A stretch of 64,000 nucleotides of DNA, from contig CAXXSY010000005.1 of NCBI GenBank assembly GCA_963665015.2, forward strand, positions 1 through 64,000. Direction: 5' to 3'. The DNA comes from G963662655 sp963665015 (GTDB lineage Bacteria; Cloacimonadota; Cloacimonadia; Cloacimonadales; JAIOQZ01). Positions within the stretch are counted from its first letter, which is position 1, and each line of letters starts with the position of its first letter. Position numbers and translations under genes: made by a program. Positions 42,777-51,070 of this stretch are shown here, piece by piece. The notes below the pieces were generated by a model. That model ran no database searches. It was not told the origin of the DNA and was given only the letters and a program-made list of their open reading frames with translations.

Positions 42777-45700
42777 ATGAAGAGACAATTACTGGTGTTG
42801 ACACTCATGATGTTCGGTATTCTGTTTGCCGAATGGACAATCGTCGAAACGTATCCTATTCCTGAAAACACATCCGGTCTCGCATGGGATGGCGAATACC
42901 TTTATTGCGGAACGTACCTTGCCGATATTGACGGTGTTTATCGGATCGATCCTGCCGATGGAAGCTGTACACTTATTTTCAATGGAACGATGGGCGACAC
43001 ATACGATCTTACCTGGGATGGAGCTAACCTCTGGGCAATCGGTCATGCCGGTGGAGTCAACACTCCTGCCCGGGCATGCAAGCTCGATATGCAGGGCAAC
43101 ATTCTGGCACAACTTACGATGCCTGTTCACGATATGTCGGGAATTGTCTGGGATGATGGCCATTTCTGGGTAGCGGCGTACGACGATCCCGATGGATACA
43201 TATACAAGATCGATGACCAGGGCAATATTCTCGATGGGTATGATGCACCCTATTACCAACCCTGGTCGCTATGCATGGAAGGCGAATATCTATGGATGGT
43301 TGATAACTGGTCAAACGAGATATTCAAGATTGATCCGGCAGATGGTAGCGTGCTTGAAACTTATATCTTCGAAATGGAGGACCCAGCAGGCATCGTATTC
43401 GATGGAACCTATTTCTGGTATTGTGATGATGGCGTTGGCAACGATAACTGTCTTCACAAAGTGGACCCGAATGGCGAAGGTTTTGCGAATATCGAACTCG
43501 GTTGGGAAGAGCATGATTTCGGCGAGGTTGTTATCGGTACTCCTGAGACGGTAACACTTCCAATATCAAGCAACGGCACCTGTGACTTGGTGATCAGCGA
43601 TTGGACGGTCAGCAACGATGCCTTCTCAATATCGGTAGATATCCCTATCGTGATTACACATGGCACAACCTTCGATCTCGAGATAACATGCGATCCTGAG
43701 CATATAGGGTCAACCACGGCAACGATGGATATTGTATCCAACGCCCCAAATCACCCTGCGGAGACTGTTTCACTGAGGACATTCGCCATGGACGCACAGC
43801 CGCGGATCGTTGTGCAGCCGGATGTGATCCATTTCGGTACTGTGCGCTTGGGCAGCTTGACCGGTCGATCCATGTGGATAAAGAATATGGGCGTTCAAGA
43901 CCTCTCCCTTTCAGGCATTTCATTCGACTTAAGTATGTTCGACGAATTCGAGCTCGAATTCCCAGTCGTGATTTCCCCTTATGATTCAGTCGTCGCACGA
44001 GTATGGCTGGATGCAAATGAGCCGGTCGATATCGAGACCGCAATGACGATCGAAAGCAACGATCCCGATGAAAGCAGCTTGACTATCCCTATTAATGCCT
44101 ATATAGATACCGGATCACATGAGATCGGGACAGAATACTGGCATTTCCAGACCGCCGATCCGGTTAGGGAAATATCCACCATAAAGAGGTTCATCGATAT
44201 CAACGATGATGGGTTTGAAGAAGTCATCGTTTGTGATCAATACGGTCAAGTCTATTGCTTGAATGGAAACAGCTCCGGTGATGCGGATATATTGTGGCGA
44301 TTCAGGGGGAGTATAAGCACGGTCTTTCCTTTTACCGATCGCAGCATCATTATCGCGGACGATCTCGATGGAGACAACGTACAAGACGTTGTGGTCGGAT
44401 CAACTGGCCCCAATGGCTCAATATATGCGCTAAAGGGTTTGAATGGACAAGTTATCTGGCAATATGATACAGATGTTGTTGGCGGAGCTCGTACAAATCA
44501 GATCGATGGCAAGAGAGATTTTACCGGGGACGGAGTCTGCGATATCCTTGCAACAACCAGTTATTTTTTCAGTGCAACGATATTGCTCAACGGTGCGACG
44601 GGAGATGTCGAGTGGATTCGCGAATTCAATCGAGGTCAGAAACGAGTTTGTTCGATTGCCGATCAAAATGGTGACGGTGTTCCGGATGTGTATAGTGCGG
44701 AAAACGGGTCTATGTACAATAGGCTGTCTCTGCTCTCCGGCGCGAGCGGTTGGGTTTTATTCGCTCTTGAAAGTACATATCCCTCGTATGAAGACTTGAT
44801 CGACATACAGGACGTAAACGGTGACAATATACAAGATTTGGCTTATGTGAAAACTACAAGAACACACACCTGCCTGAACTTCGATCAGGAGATACTGTGG
44901 GAAGTGACACCCGATGCATATGCCATCAGATATAAACGGGCATTCGATGGTGCTACGGAATACATTGTTCCAACAATGTCGGGGACGGATGCCTGGCTCA
45001 CGATAAATTCTGCTACGGGTGATGCCGGAGCTGTCTATCCTGGATCAATCAGATTTCTCGATTGTACACCGGTTCATGAGTTAAATGGAGACAGGCACTT
45101 CGATATTCTCTGTGGCACGGAGAGTCAGGCCATGGCGCTTTCGGGTAGCGATGCATCTGTAATCTGGAGCATGAACGTCGATGATCCGGTGAATCAAGCA
45201 TGTCCAATTGGCGATTTGGACGGAAATAACAGTCAGGAAATGCTGTTCGGAGATCAAGGCGGGCTCGTGGTTTGCCGTTCCGGTGGTGAAAATGCAAGCA
45301 TGCCGTGGGGTACTCTAACACTCGACGTTTCAGCAAATTCGGGGTTTAGTGTCGTAATCGCAGAGTACAGTTTAACAGGGGAAGAAAGCTTTTCGGGAAC
45401 GATCCCTGAAGATGGTGTTCTGGTGCTGCCAGATGTATCCTATGGAACCTATTCTCTTGAAGTTTCCTTAATGCTTCACCACAGTTTTGTCCTCGAAAAC
45501 TTCGAGTTCTCATCCGATATGACGATTCCGGTCTTCCTGCAAGAGGTTCTATATCCTGTTCACGATTTCTATGCGGAAACCTACTTCAATAGAGTGACGC
45601 TATACTGGGGCTCGATGCCTACCAGAAACAGCAAGAGTAAAAAGGAGACGAAAACGGGACGATATTTCCAGGGAGTCCGATTGTATATAGACGATATCAT

Positions 45701-46136
45701 GATTGCCGATATGGTTGAAGGCCATGACTACGAAGTTGGTTATGTATCACCCGGAACCCATGTCTTCTCTGCTGTCAATGTCTATACGACTGGCGTATCC
45801 GAGCCCGTCGAGATTGAAGTATCGGTGGTTCATAACGACGACCCCGGCATCAAGCCATACGAGACAGCGCTTCTCGGCAACACGCCCAACCCGTTCAATC
45901 CTTCAACCGCGATCCGCTTCTCCCTCAGGGAAGATATGCCGGTCACGCTGGCGATATACAATATCCGCGGCCAGAAGGTCAGGACGCTTATCGACGAGCG
46001 GATGGAAAGGGGCGAGCACACGGCGCAGTGGCTCGGCGACGACGACAGCGGCAAACCCTGCTCCAGCGGCGTCTATCTGTATCGGATGCAGACTGCCTGC
46101 AAGACCGAAACGAAGAAGATGATCATGATGAAATAG
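42777..46136 (+). CDS. Secreted propeller/ASH/FG-GAP protein with type IX sorting tail, paralogue of the 36894 gene
   Basis: 1119 residues with ATG 42777 behind AGGGGG. Signal peptide 1-17 (ILFA). Same order as its paralogue: NHL-like propeller, two ASH Ig domains, FG-GAP/VCBS blades (DINDDGFEEVIVCD, DLDGDNVQDVVVGS), PEGA-like Ig, FN3 with a basic insert (TRNSKSKKETKTGRY), sorting domain from about 1026. The two proteins are aligned throughout but only moderately similar except in the last 95 codons, where the DNA is nearly identical to the 36894 and 40416 genes. Codon use here is AT-richer than in the 36894 copy, which suggests different histories joined by conversion at the tail. Confidence 0.87.
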   Translation: MKRQLLVLTLMMFGILFAEWTIVETYPIPENTSGLAWDGEYLYCGTYLADIDGVYRIDPADGSCTLIFNGTMGDTYDLTWDGANLWAIGHAGGVNTPARACKLDMQGNILAQLTMPVHDMSGIVWDDGHFWVAAYDDPDGYIYKIDDQGNILDGYDAPYYQPWSLCMEGEYLWMVDNWSNEIFKIDPADGSVLETYIFEMEDPAGIVFDGTYFWYCDDGVGNDNCLHKVDPNGEGFANIELGWEEHDFGEVVIGTPETVTLPISSNGTCDLVISDWTVSNDAFSISVDIPIVITHGTTFDLEITCDPEHIGSTTATMDIVSNAPNHPAETVSLRTFAMDAQPRIVVQPDVIHFGTVRLGSLTGRSMWIKNMGVQDLSLSGISFDLSMFDEFELEFPVVISPYDSVVARVWLDANEPVDIETAMTIESNDPDESSLTIPINAYIDTGSHEIGTEYWHFQTADPVREISTIKRFIDINDDGFEEVIVCDQYGQVYCLNGNSSGDADILWRFRGSISTVFPFTDRSIIIADDLDGDNVQDVVVGSTGPNGSIYALKGLNGQVIWQYDTDVVGGARTNQIDGKRDFTGDGVCDILATTSYFFSATILLNGATGDVEWIREFNRGQKRVCSIADQNGDGVPDVYSAENGSMYNRLSLLSGASGWVLFALESTYPSYEDLIDIQDVNGDNIQDLAYVKTTRTHTCLNFDQEILWEVTPDAYAIRYKRAFDGATEYIVPTMSGTDAWLTINSATGDAGAVYPGSIRFLDCTPVHELNGDRHFDILCGTESQAMALSGSDASVIWSMNVDDPVNQACPIGDLDGNNSQEMLFGDQGGLVVCRSGGENASMPWGTLTLDVSANSGFSVVIAEYSLTGEESFSGTIPEDGVLVLPDVSYGTYSLEVSLMLHHSFVLENFEFSSDMTIPVFLQEVLYPVHDFYAETYFNRVTLYWGSMPTRNSKSKKETKTGRYFQGVRLYIDDIMIADMVEGHDYEVGYVSPGTHVFSAVNVYTTGVSEPVEIEVSVVHNDDPGIKPYETALLGNTPNPFNPSTAIRFSLREDMPVTLAIYNIRGQKVRTLIDERMERGEHTAQWLGDDDSGKPCSSGVYLYRMQTACKTETKKMIMMK

Positions 46137-46147
46137 TGTCTATCTTT

Positions 46148-46184
46148 ATACCGGAGAGACGTATCAATCTCTCCGGTATTTTTA
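46148..46184 (+). terminator. Strong rho-independent terminator
   Basis: ATACCGGAGAGA / TCTCTCCGGTAT, a perfect 12-bp stem (46148-46159 and 46168-46179) with an 8-base loop, followed by TTTTATC. It lies 11 bases after the stop of the 42777 gene and closes that transcription unit. Confidence 0.9.
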
Positions 46185-46338
46185 TCATAAAAAATTTTTT
46201 TCTTTACAATTTTGTAAATCCAAGTGTATTTAATCTTCGATTCATCAATCATGCAAAATAGGCGTGAGGGCAACACGAAATACGGCACATCGAGGGTATT
46301 GTTGTGCCATGAATGTTCAGAAAACTTGGGGAGGAGTT

Positions 46339-48492
46339 ATGAAGAGGGTTATCCTATTCACGATCATTCTTTCGATTCTTCTTGTGCTGTCGAATTGCAG
46401 CAGGAAGCCGACCGCGACTTCGCAAGAAAAAGATTTCCGCATCCAGCCGTTTACGGGCGAAAAGATCGAAAACGGCGGAGAATTCACGTATATCCAGACC
46501 GCGAGCTGGACCATGCCCGACGACAACGAACCATGCGCCATACGTGTCCGCACCACCGATGGCAAGCTGCCGGAAGGAACTTCCACCGATGAAGACGGCT
46601 GGATCCTGTTCGGCGAATCGATCTGGACGATGGAGCGCGAAATCAGCTTTACATTCTCATCCGAAGAAGGCTCGCTCGACCATGTCGTTCTGGAAATCGA
46701 TGTGCAGAACCGGGACGGCATCATCCTCACCCGCAGCATCTTCGAGGACCGACTGCTGGGCACCGTGATCTACTGCGAACAGGGCAATGTCCAGAGCATG
46801 ACCACCGGCACCGGACTCAATTTCGTCTTTACCGAGCAGACCGACCTCTTTGTTGACGGCATGTACGCGCACCACTTCATGTATCGCGTGATCAAGCTGG
46901 ACGACGAGGGCGGGATTATCGAGGTGTCCGACTGGCACAGCTCCATCCACAGCACCGACATCCGCAGAATCACGCTCAACGGCGAGACCGAACCGGCGCT
47001 CACTGCCGACGAAGAAGGTTGCATGACCCGCGTGGAGGCATACGTGGTGACCCGCAGCGGCATCACCGACGAGGCGAATCCCGCATCGATCGAATTCCAC
47101 GCGCAGGAAGGGATGCATCCCGCGACGATGATCTATGTCCACAGCACGTTCGGGCTCGGTCAGCATCACTTCTCGTCGCTGATCGACGACGTGCGTTTTC
47201 ATCCGGAACTCGAAATACCCCAGGAAGAAGCCGAGGACGGAATCCACTACGCGACCGCGTTTTTCAGAGACCGTGAAGGCGTGTTCAGCGCGCTTTGGAG
47301 CGAGGATTTCACGCTGTACCTGAGCGTCGGATTTATGGGCGAATACGTGGAAGACAATCCACGAGGCGAATACCAGGGCATTGCGTACGACGAAGAAACC
47401 AATGCGTTTTACTACGCTACGATCGAATACTACGACATCTCGTTCAATGGAGAAGCCCTGACCCGGTTCGGAATCGATTATCCCGTCGTGACGGATGGCG
47501 ATATCGGCTATTCCCGTGTTCCGGCGGATCGCTACGCCAACTTCGACATCGTTTTGCAGGACATTCCCGCGTCCGAACTGGGCAGTCCGCACGCATTGAT
47601 CGTGCGTGCCGTTGACAATCAGGGCGTGCCTGACACCACACCGGAAACGATGACGTTCAACCTTCTCGAGCCGGTTCCGCACGAGGAGAAAAGCGGTATC
47701 CTCGTCGTCGATGGCGAGGTTAACAGTGTTACTTCACCGGATGACTATGTCGATCCGCTTTATGCGAATACGGCACTGCAAGCCGACCTGGAACTCGATT
47801 ACCAGTACCTTTGGGACACCTTCTGGGACAGCCAGCTTCACTGGGCAAAAGATGTTCTGTCACCCACCGATCTGGATCCTTATCGTCTCATGGTATGGCA
47901 CACCGATAACCCAACAGCGGTTCAAAGATTTCCAAGAGAAATCGACGTGTTAAACATTGCTGTCCCGCAGAAACTCAACATGTTCTTCAGCGGTGGCAGG
48001 AATATCCGTGATGCTTATTCTTACTCATGCGCGGAAGAACTCGGGATTTTCACACACTGGCTGGGTATCCGGGAAACGAGCGATTACGCTGGGATTGATG
48101 ATTTACACGGCAATTTTGTCCAATATCCGTGGTTTATCGGCGCCGAGTCGCAGGTCGATGAATATCCGGACTTTACGTTCGATCCCGAGCAACTATGGTC
48201 GGCAGTCCAGCCGCTGCTTGTGCCGCGTGGGGGCATGGGAGCTGTCGCGTGGTTCCCGGAGGAATATCTCACCGATGGCGCGGAGGTGATCTACCGCTTC
48301 GTCTGCAAGGAGCCGGGTACCGATGAATTTTCGCCCAGTCAGGAGGAATACGATCGGATTAACGGTCAGCCGGTGATGATCCGGGTGATCCACGACGGCT
48401 TCACAACCTGGCTGTCCGGTTTCCCATTGAGCTATATGCCCGTCGATCAGGTCACGCAGTTGTTCGATCAGATACAGACTGAATTGCAATAA
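46339..48492 (+). CDS. Large lipoprotein with GATase/DUF4350-like C-terminal region
   Basis: 717 residues from ATG 46339 behind GGGAGGAG; a frame-open extension to 46264 lacks a ribosome site and would bury the signal sequence. Residues 1-22 form a lipoprotein signal with lipobox VLSNC, so the protein is membrane-anchored. The first 450 residues are beta-rich Ig/FN3-like domains (for example AVDNQGVPDTTPETMTFNL). The last 230 begin GILVVDGEVNS and contain LMVWHTDNPTA, FFSGGRNI and GGMGAVAWFPEEY, the pattern of GATase-like domains without catalytic residues, as in the 33802 protein. It is 11 bases ahead of the 48504 gene, so the two form an operon. Confidence 0.75.
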   Translation: MKRVILFTIILSILLVLSNCSRKPTATSQEKDFRIQPFTGEKIENGGEFTYIQTASWTMPDDNEPCAIRVRTTDGKLPEGTSTDEDGWILFGESIWTMEREISFTFSSEEGSLDHVVLEIDVQNRDGIILTRSIFEDRLLGTVIYCEQGNVQSMTTGTGLNFVFTEQTDLFVDGMYAHHFMYRVIKLDDEGGIIEVSDWHSSIHSTDIRRITLNGETEPALTADEEGCMTRVEAYVVTRSGITDEANPASIEFHAQEGMHPATMIYVHSTFGLGQHHFSSLIDDVRFHPELEIPQEEAEDGIHYATAFFRDREGVFSALWSEDFTLYLSVGFMGEYVEDNPRGEYQGIAYDEETNAFYYATIEYYDISFNGEALTRFGIDYPVVTDGDIGYSRVPADRYANFDIVLQDIPASELGSPHALIVRAVDNQGVPDTTPETMTFNLLEPVPHEEKSGILVVDGEVNSVTSPDDYVDPLYANTALQADLELDYQYLWDTFWDSQLHWAKDVLSPTDLDPYRLMVWHTDNPTAVQRFPREIDVLNIAVPQKLNMFFSGGRNIRDAYSYSCAEELGIFTHWLGIRETSDYAGIDDLHGNFVQYPWFIGAESQVDEYPDFTFDPEQLWSAVQPLLVPRGGMGAVAWFPEEYLTDGAEVIYRFVCKEPGTDEFSPSQEEYDRINGQPVMIRVIHDGFTTWLSGFPLSYMPVDQVTQLFDQIQTELQ

Positions 48493-48503
48493 AGGAGGAC
48501 ATT

Positions 48504-50501
48504 ATGAAAGGGATTACATTTATCACAATCGCAATCGTGCTTACCATGAGCATGGGAGCGCTGTTCGCAGGGGATCGGGCGCTCGTAAGCGACGATAGGA
48601 CAACGTTCGGAAGCGCCGCGTTGCGATTCGGCAACTGCGGTATGGTCGGAGGGGACGATGCCGACGGTCCAGCGCTGGAATGGCCGTACGGATCGAGGAT
48701 CAACTACCTCTACCAGGGCGCGCTGTGGTTTGGCGGAACCGTACACCGAAGAAACGCGGATGGAGTCCACCTCTTCTGGCGGCACTGGCCGCCTGAAGAC
48801 GAAATGGACTTGGTGACCGAAGAAGATTCGTGCTGGAATCCCGAACTGCACCCGGCCATCGATACGCTGACATCGGTCGGGTTCGACGGAGACCGCGATA
48901 TCATGGAGATGCTTCCCGCCTACAATCCGGTGGAGGAAAGCGCTCTCGGAGAACTCTTTACGCAGTATAATGCGGACGACCATACGACCATGAACTATTT
49001 CAATATTCTGGGCTACGATGACGATGGCGACGGCGCGATTGACGAAGACCCGCCCGGAAGGATCATGGGCTGGGACAACCTCAACGACAACTACTGCTTC
49101 AATCTACCCTATGACGACGACGGCGACGGCGAGATCGACGAAGACGGCGGTTATGCGGGAATGGAGACGGGACTTGGTTTCTACTACGACATCAGCCCGT
49201 TCGGAACGGACGTGGAACGCCATTGGGGAAGCACGACAGGCTCGAGTAATCACTTCCCGCTGGGGATCGCCGTCGAACAGCGCACTTACGCCTGGAACGT
49301 GCGGAGCCTTGCGGACGCTGTCATCCTTCATTTCAGAATCACCAATATCGGCGGCGAGACGATCAACGACTACGCGCTCAGCTATTACTTCGACGCGGAC
49401 GTGGGACCGATCGAATGGGGTTCCGAAGCCGTGTATGACGATGTAAGCAGCTACAACCTCGATTACGATTTCCCTTACTCGTACGACGCGGATCACGATA
49501 ACGGCATCACGCCCGGGTACGTTGCGGTCAAGGCGTTGGGCGAGTCGTCAGCCAGCACGGTCTGTTTCACGTGGAACCGCGGTGATGGCCCGGACGATCG
49601 GAATCCGAGAGACCTGACACCCACCGGAAGCCTGACAAGCAACGAAAAATACTGGCTGCAAACCGGACGGAATCCAGAAACGGATAATTATACCTCTCTC
49701 GTCGAAAATCCGAACTTCCAGCTCGATGATCCGCGCGAAACACGCTTTCTGTACGGCGTTTACGGCGATGATTTCGATCTGGAGCCATACGAAATCCGCG
49801 ATTTCTATGTGGCGATCTTCCTGGCGAATTCCGAGTTCGGTCTGATCAACGCGGTCGAGAATCTGCAAGCTTTCTACGAGAGCGGATTCGACCTTTCCAT
49901 CTTCGACGGCGATCCCTCCGTTCCCGCGATCCTGAACGCACGGGCGCAGGAGGACGGACAGTCGATTCGGGTCAACTGGTTTACCGCCACGCTGCCCGAC
50001 AGCCTCTACCTCTGCTACAAGCAGGCGGAAGAACCGGCCACCGAGTGGCAAAACCTGATCCTCGATCCGGGCACCGACAGCTACCTGATCGAAGGTCTCG
50101 CCGAAGAGACCGACTACAACGTCAAGGTCGCCGTGGTATATGACGACGTGTATCTGCATAGTCCGATCGTCACCCTCAATACCAACGACTTCTATAACGC
50201 CGACCAGAACACGGCACCGCCGGTCGAAGCGGGGGAGATATCGGTCTATCCGAATCCGTTCAACCCATCGACGACCATCGCGTTGTCTTTACCGGAGTCC
50301 GGCGAAGTGAAGCTGGACGTTTACAACATCCGTGGCGAGAAGGTACGTTCGCTGTTATCCGAATATCGAGACGCCGGAAGGCACCTTATTCGATGGAACT
50401 GCTGCAACGACAACGGGGACACCGTCGCCTCCGGAATCTACTTCGCGCGGCTCAAGTCCGACGGCAGGTCGCTGACCTGCAAAATGCTTCTGCTGAAATA
50501 G
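48504..50501 (+). CDS. Secreted Ca-loop protein with FN3 and type IX sorting domain
   Basis: 665 residues, ATG 48504 behind AAGGAGG. Signal peptide 1-22. Two calcium-type loops occur at about 173-185 and 211-223 (YDDDGDGAIDED and YDDDGDGEIDED), the pattern of dockerin/thrombospondin-3 loops. The middle is a large beta-sandwich containing DVERHWGSTTGSSNHFPLGI and NYALSYYFDADVG-like strands that I cannot name. An FN3 (about 475-560) and the sorting domain (YPNPFNPSTTIALSL to CKMLLLK) follow. Co-transcribed with the lipoprotein upstream. Its tail is a different subtype from the near-identical trio upstream. Confidence 0.83.
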   Translation: MKGITFITIAIVLTMSMGALFAGDRALVSDDRTTFGSAALRFGNCGMVGGDDADGPALEWPYGSRINYLYQGALWFGGTVHRRNADGVHLFWRHWPPEDEMDLVTEEDSCWNPELHPAIDTLTSVGFDGDRDIMEMLPAYNPVEESALGELFTQYNADDHTTMNYFNILGYDDDGDGAIDEDPPGRIMGWDNLNDNYCFNLPYDDDGDGEIDEDGGYAGMETGLGFYYDISPFGTDVERHWGSTTGSSNHFPLGIAVEQRTYAWNVRSLADAVILHFRITNIGGETINDYALSYYFDADVGPIEWGSEAVYDDVSSYNLDYDFPYSYDADHDNGITPGYVAVKALGESSASTVCFTWNRGDGPDDRNPRDLTPTGSLTSNEKYWLQTGRNPETDNYTSLVENPNFQLDDPRETRFLYGVYGDDFDLEPYEIRDFYVAIFLANSEFGLINAVENLQAFYESGFDLSIFDGDPSVPAILNARAQEDGQSIRVNWFTATLPDSLYLCYKQAEEPATEWQNLILDPGTDSYLIEGLAEETDYNVKVAVVYDDVYLHSPIVTLNTNDFYNADQNTAPPVEAGEISVYPNPFNPSTTIALSLPESGEVKLDVYNIRGEKVRSLLSEYRDAGRHLIRWNCCNDNGDTVASGIYFARLKSDGRSLTCKMLLLK

Positions 50502-50519
50502 GTTTGGCATAGACGCAAG

Positions 50520-50801
50520 GTAGGGGCAGACCTCCGTGTCTGCCCTTCTATACCTGATAATCATTTGTGAGTCGGGCGCTTGCAACGTCTATGTCATGTT
50601 GGAAAATAATTGAAAGGGCAGGCACAGACAGACTGTGTGAAAATGCGATGTATCCAGAGAAACCCCTCCCTGGCCCTCCCCTAAATAGGGGAGGGAAATC
50701 GTTGGTGGGCAGAGTAATAGCTCCTTTCCCCTACGTAGGGGAAAGGTTGGGATAGGGATTCCCTACGGCATTTTCACACAGTCTGAGAGGCTTGCCCCTA
50801 C
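50520..50801. repeat. Disrupted miniature element carrying a nested second element
   Basis: The left end GTAGGGGCAGACCTCC (50520-) and internal sequence match the 36625 element (GCGCTTGCAACGTCTAT...). Its right arm (GGGCAGGCACAGA ... GGCTTGCCCCTAC) has been split by the nested element at 50629-50785. The left arm hairpin (GGGCAGAC/GTCTGCCC) may serve as terminator of the 48504 gene. Confidence 0.75.
50629..50785. repeat. 157-bp nested miniature element with IS1182-like ends
   Basis: Perfect 18-bp inverted repeats CAGACTGTGTGAAAATGC (50629-50646) and its complement (50768-50785). The ends resemble those of IS copy 1 (CAGGCTTTGTGAAAAT). The interior holds two more hairpins (CTCCCCTAAATAGGGGAG and TTTCCCCTACGTAGGGGAAA). 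It is probably mobilised by an IS1182-family transposase. It sits at the same position of the host repeat as IS copy 1 does in its own host repeat (after GGCAGGCACAGA). Confidence 0.75.
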
Positions 50802-51070
50802 AGCAGAGAAGAAAATCGGCCGTGCATTTTCCCTCAGTCTGGGAGAGTTGCTCTTTCCGGGAGATCGATGACTTGCAGCAAGACCGATCAACCTTCGGAC
50901 GCTATGTGACCACAAATGAAAAACCCGCTCCACAGGTGTGGAACGGGTCTATTATCGTCTATCGGTTATCCGCCAGCATAATCCCGGCAAGCTGACGATC
51001 CACTTTCGCTATTTCGCTGCGCGAAAGGCTTTCGTTCGATGATTTCGTTTCAGCTTCGCTGAAGCCGAAA
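50802..51070. other. Intergenic region before convergent gene 51071
   Basis: Contains a further degenerate repeat end (AAATCGGCCGTGCATTTTCCC, similar to 36760-36785) and the terminator below. No gene seen. Confidence 0.5.
50917..50948 (-). terminator. Terminator of the 51071 gene
   Basis: On the minus strand ACCCGTTCCACA CC TGTGGAGCGGGT with one internal mismatch, then TTTTTC. About 120 bases beyond the stop codon. Confidence 0.75.

Noticed and set aside
50640..50770. Possible CRISPR-like hairpin array (CTCCCCTAAATAGGGGAG, TTTCCCCTACGTAGGGGAAA).
   Set aside because: Only two different hairpins, no regular spacers; explained as the inside of a miniature element.
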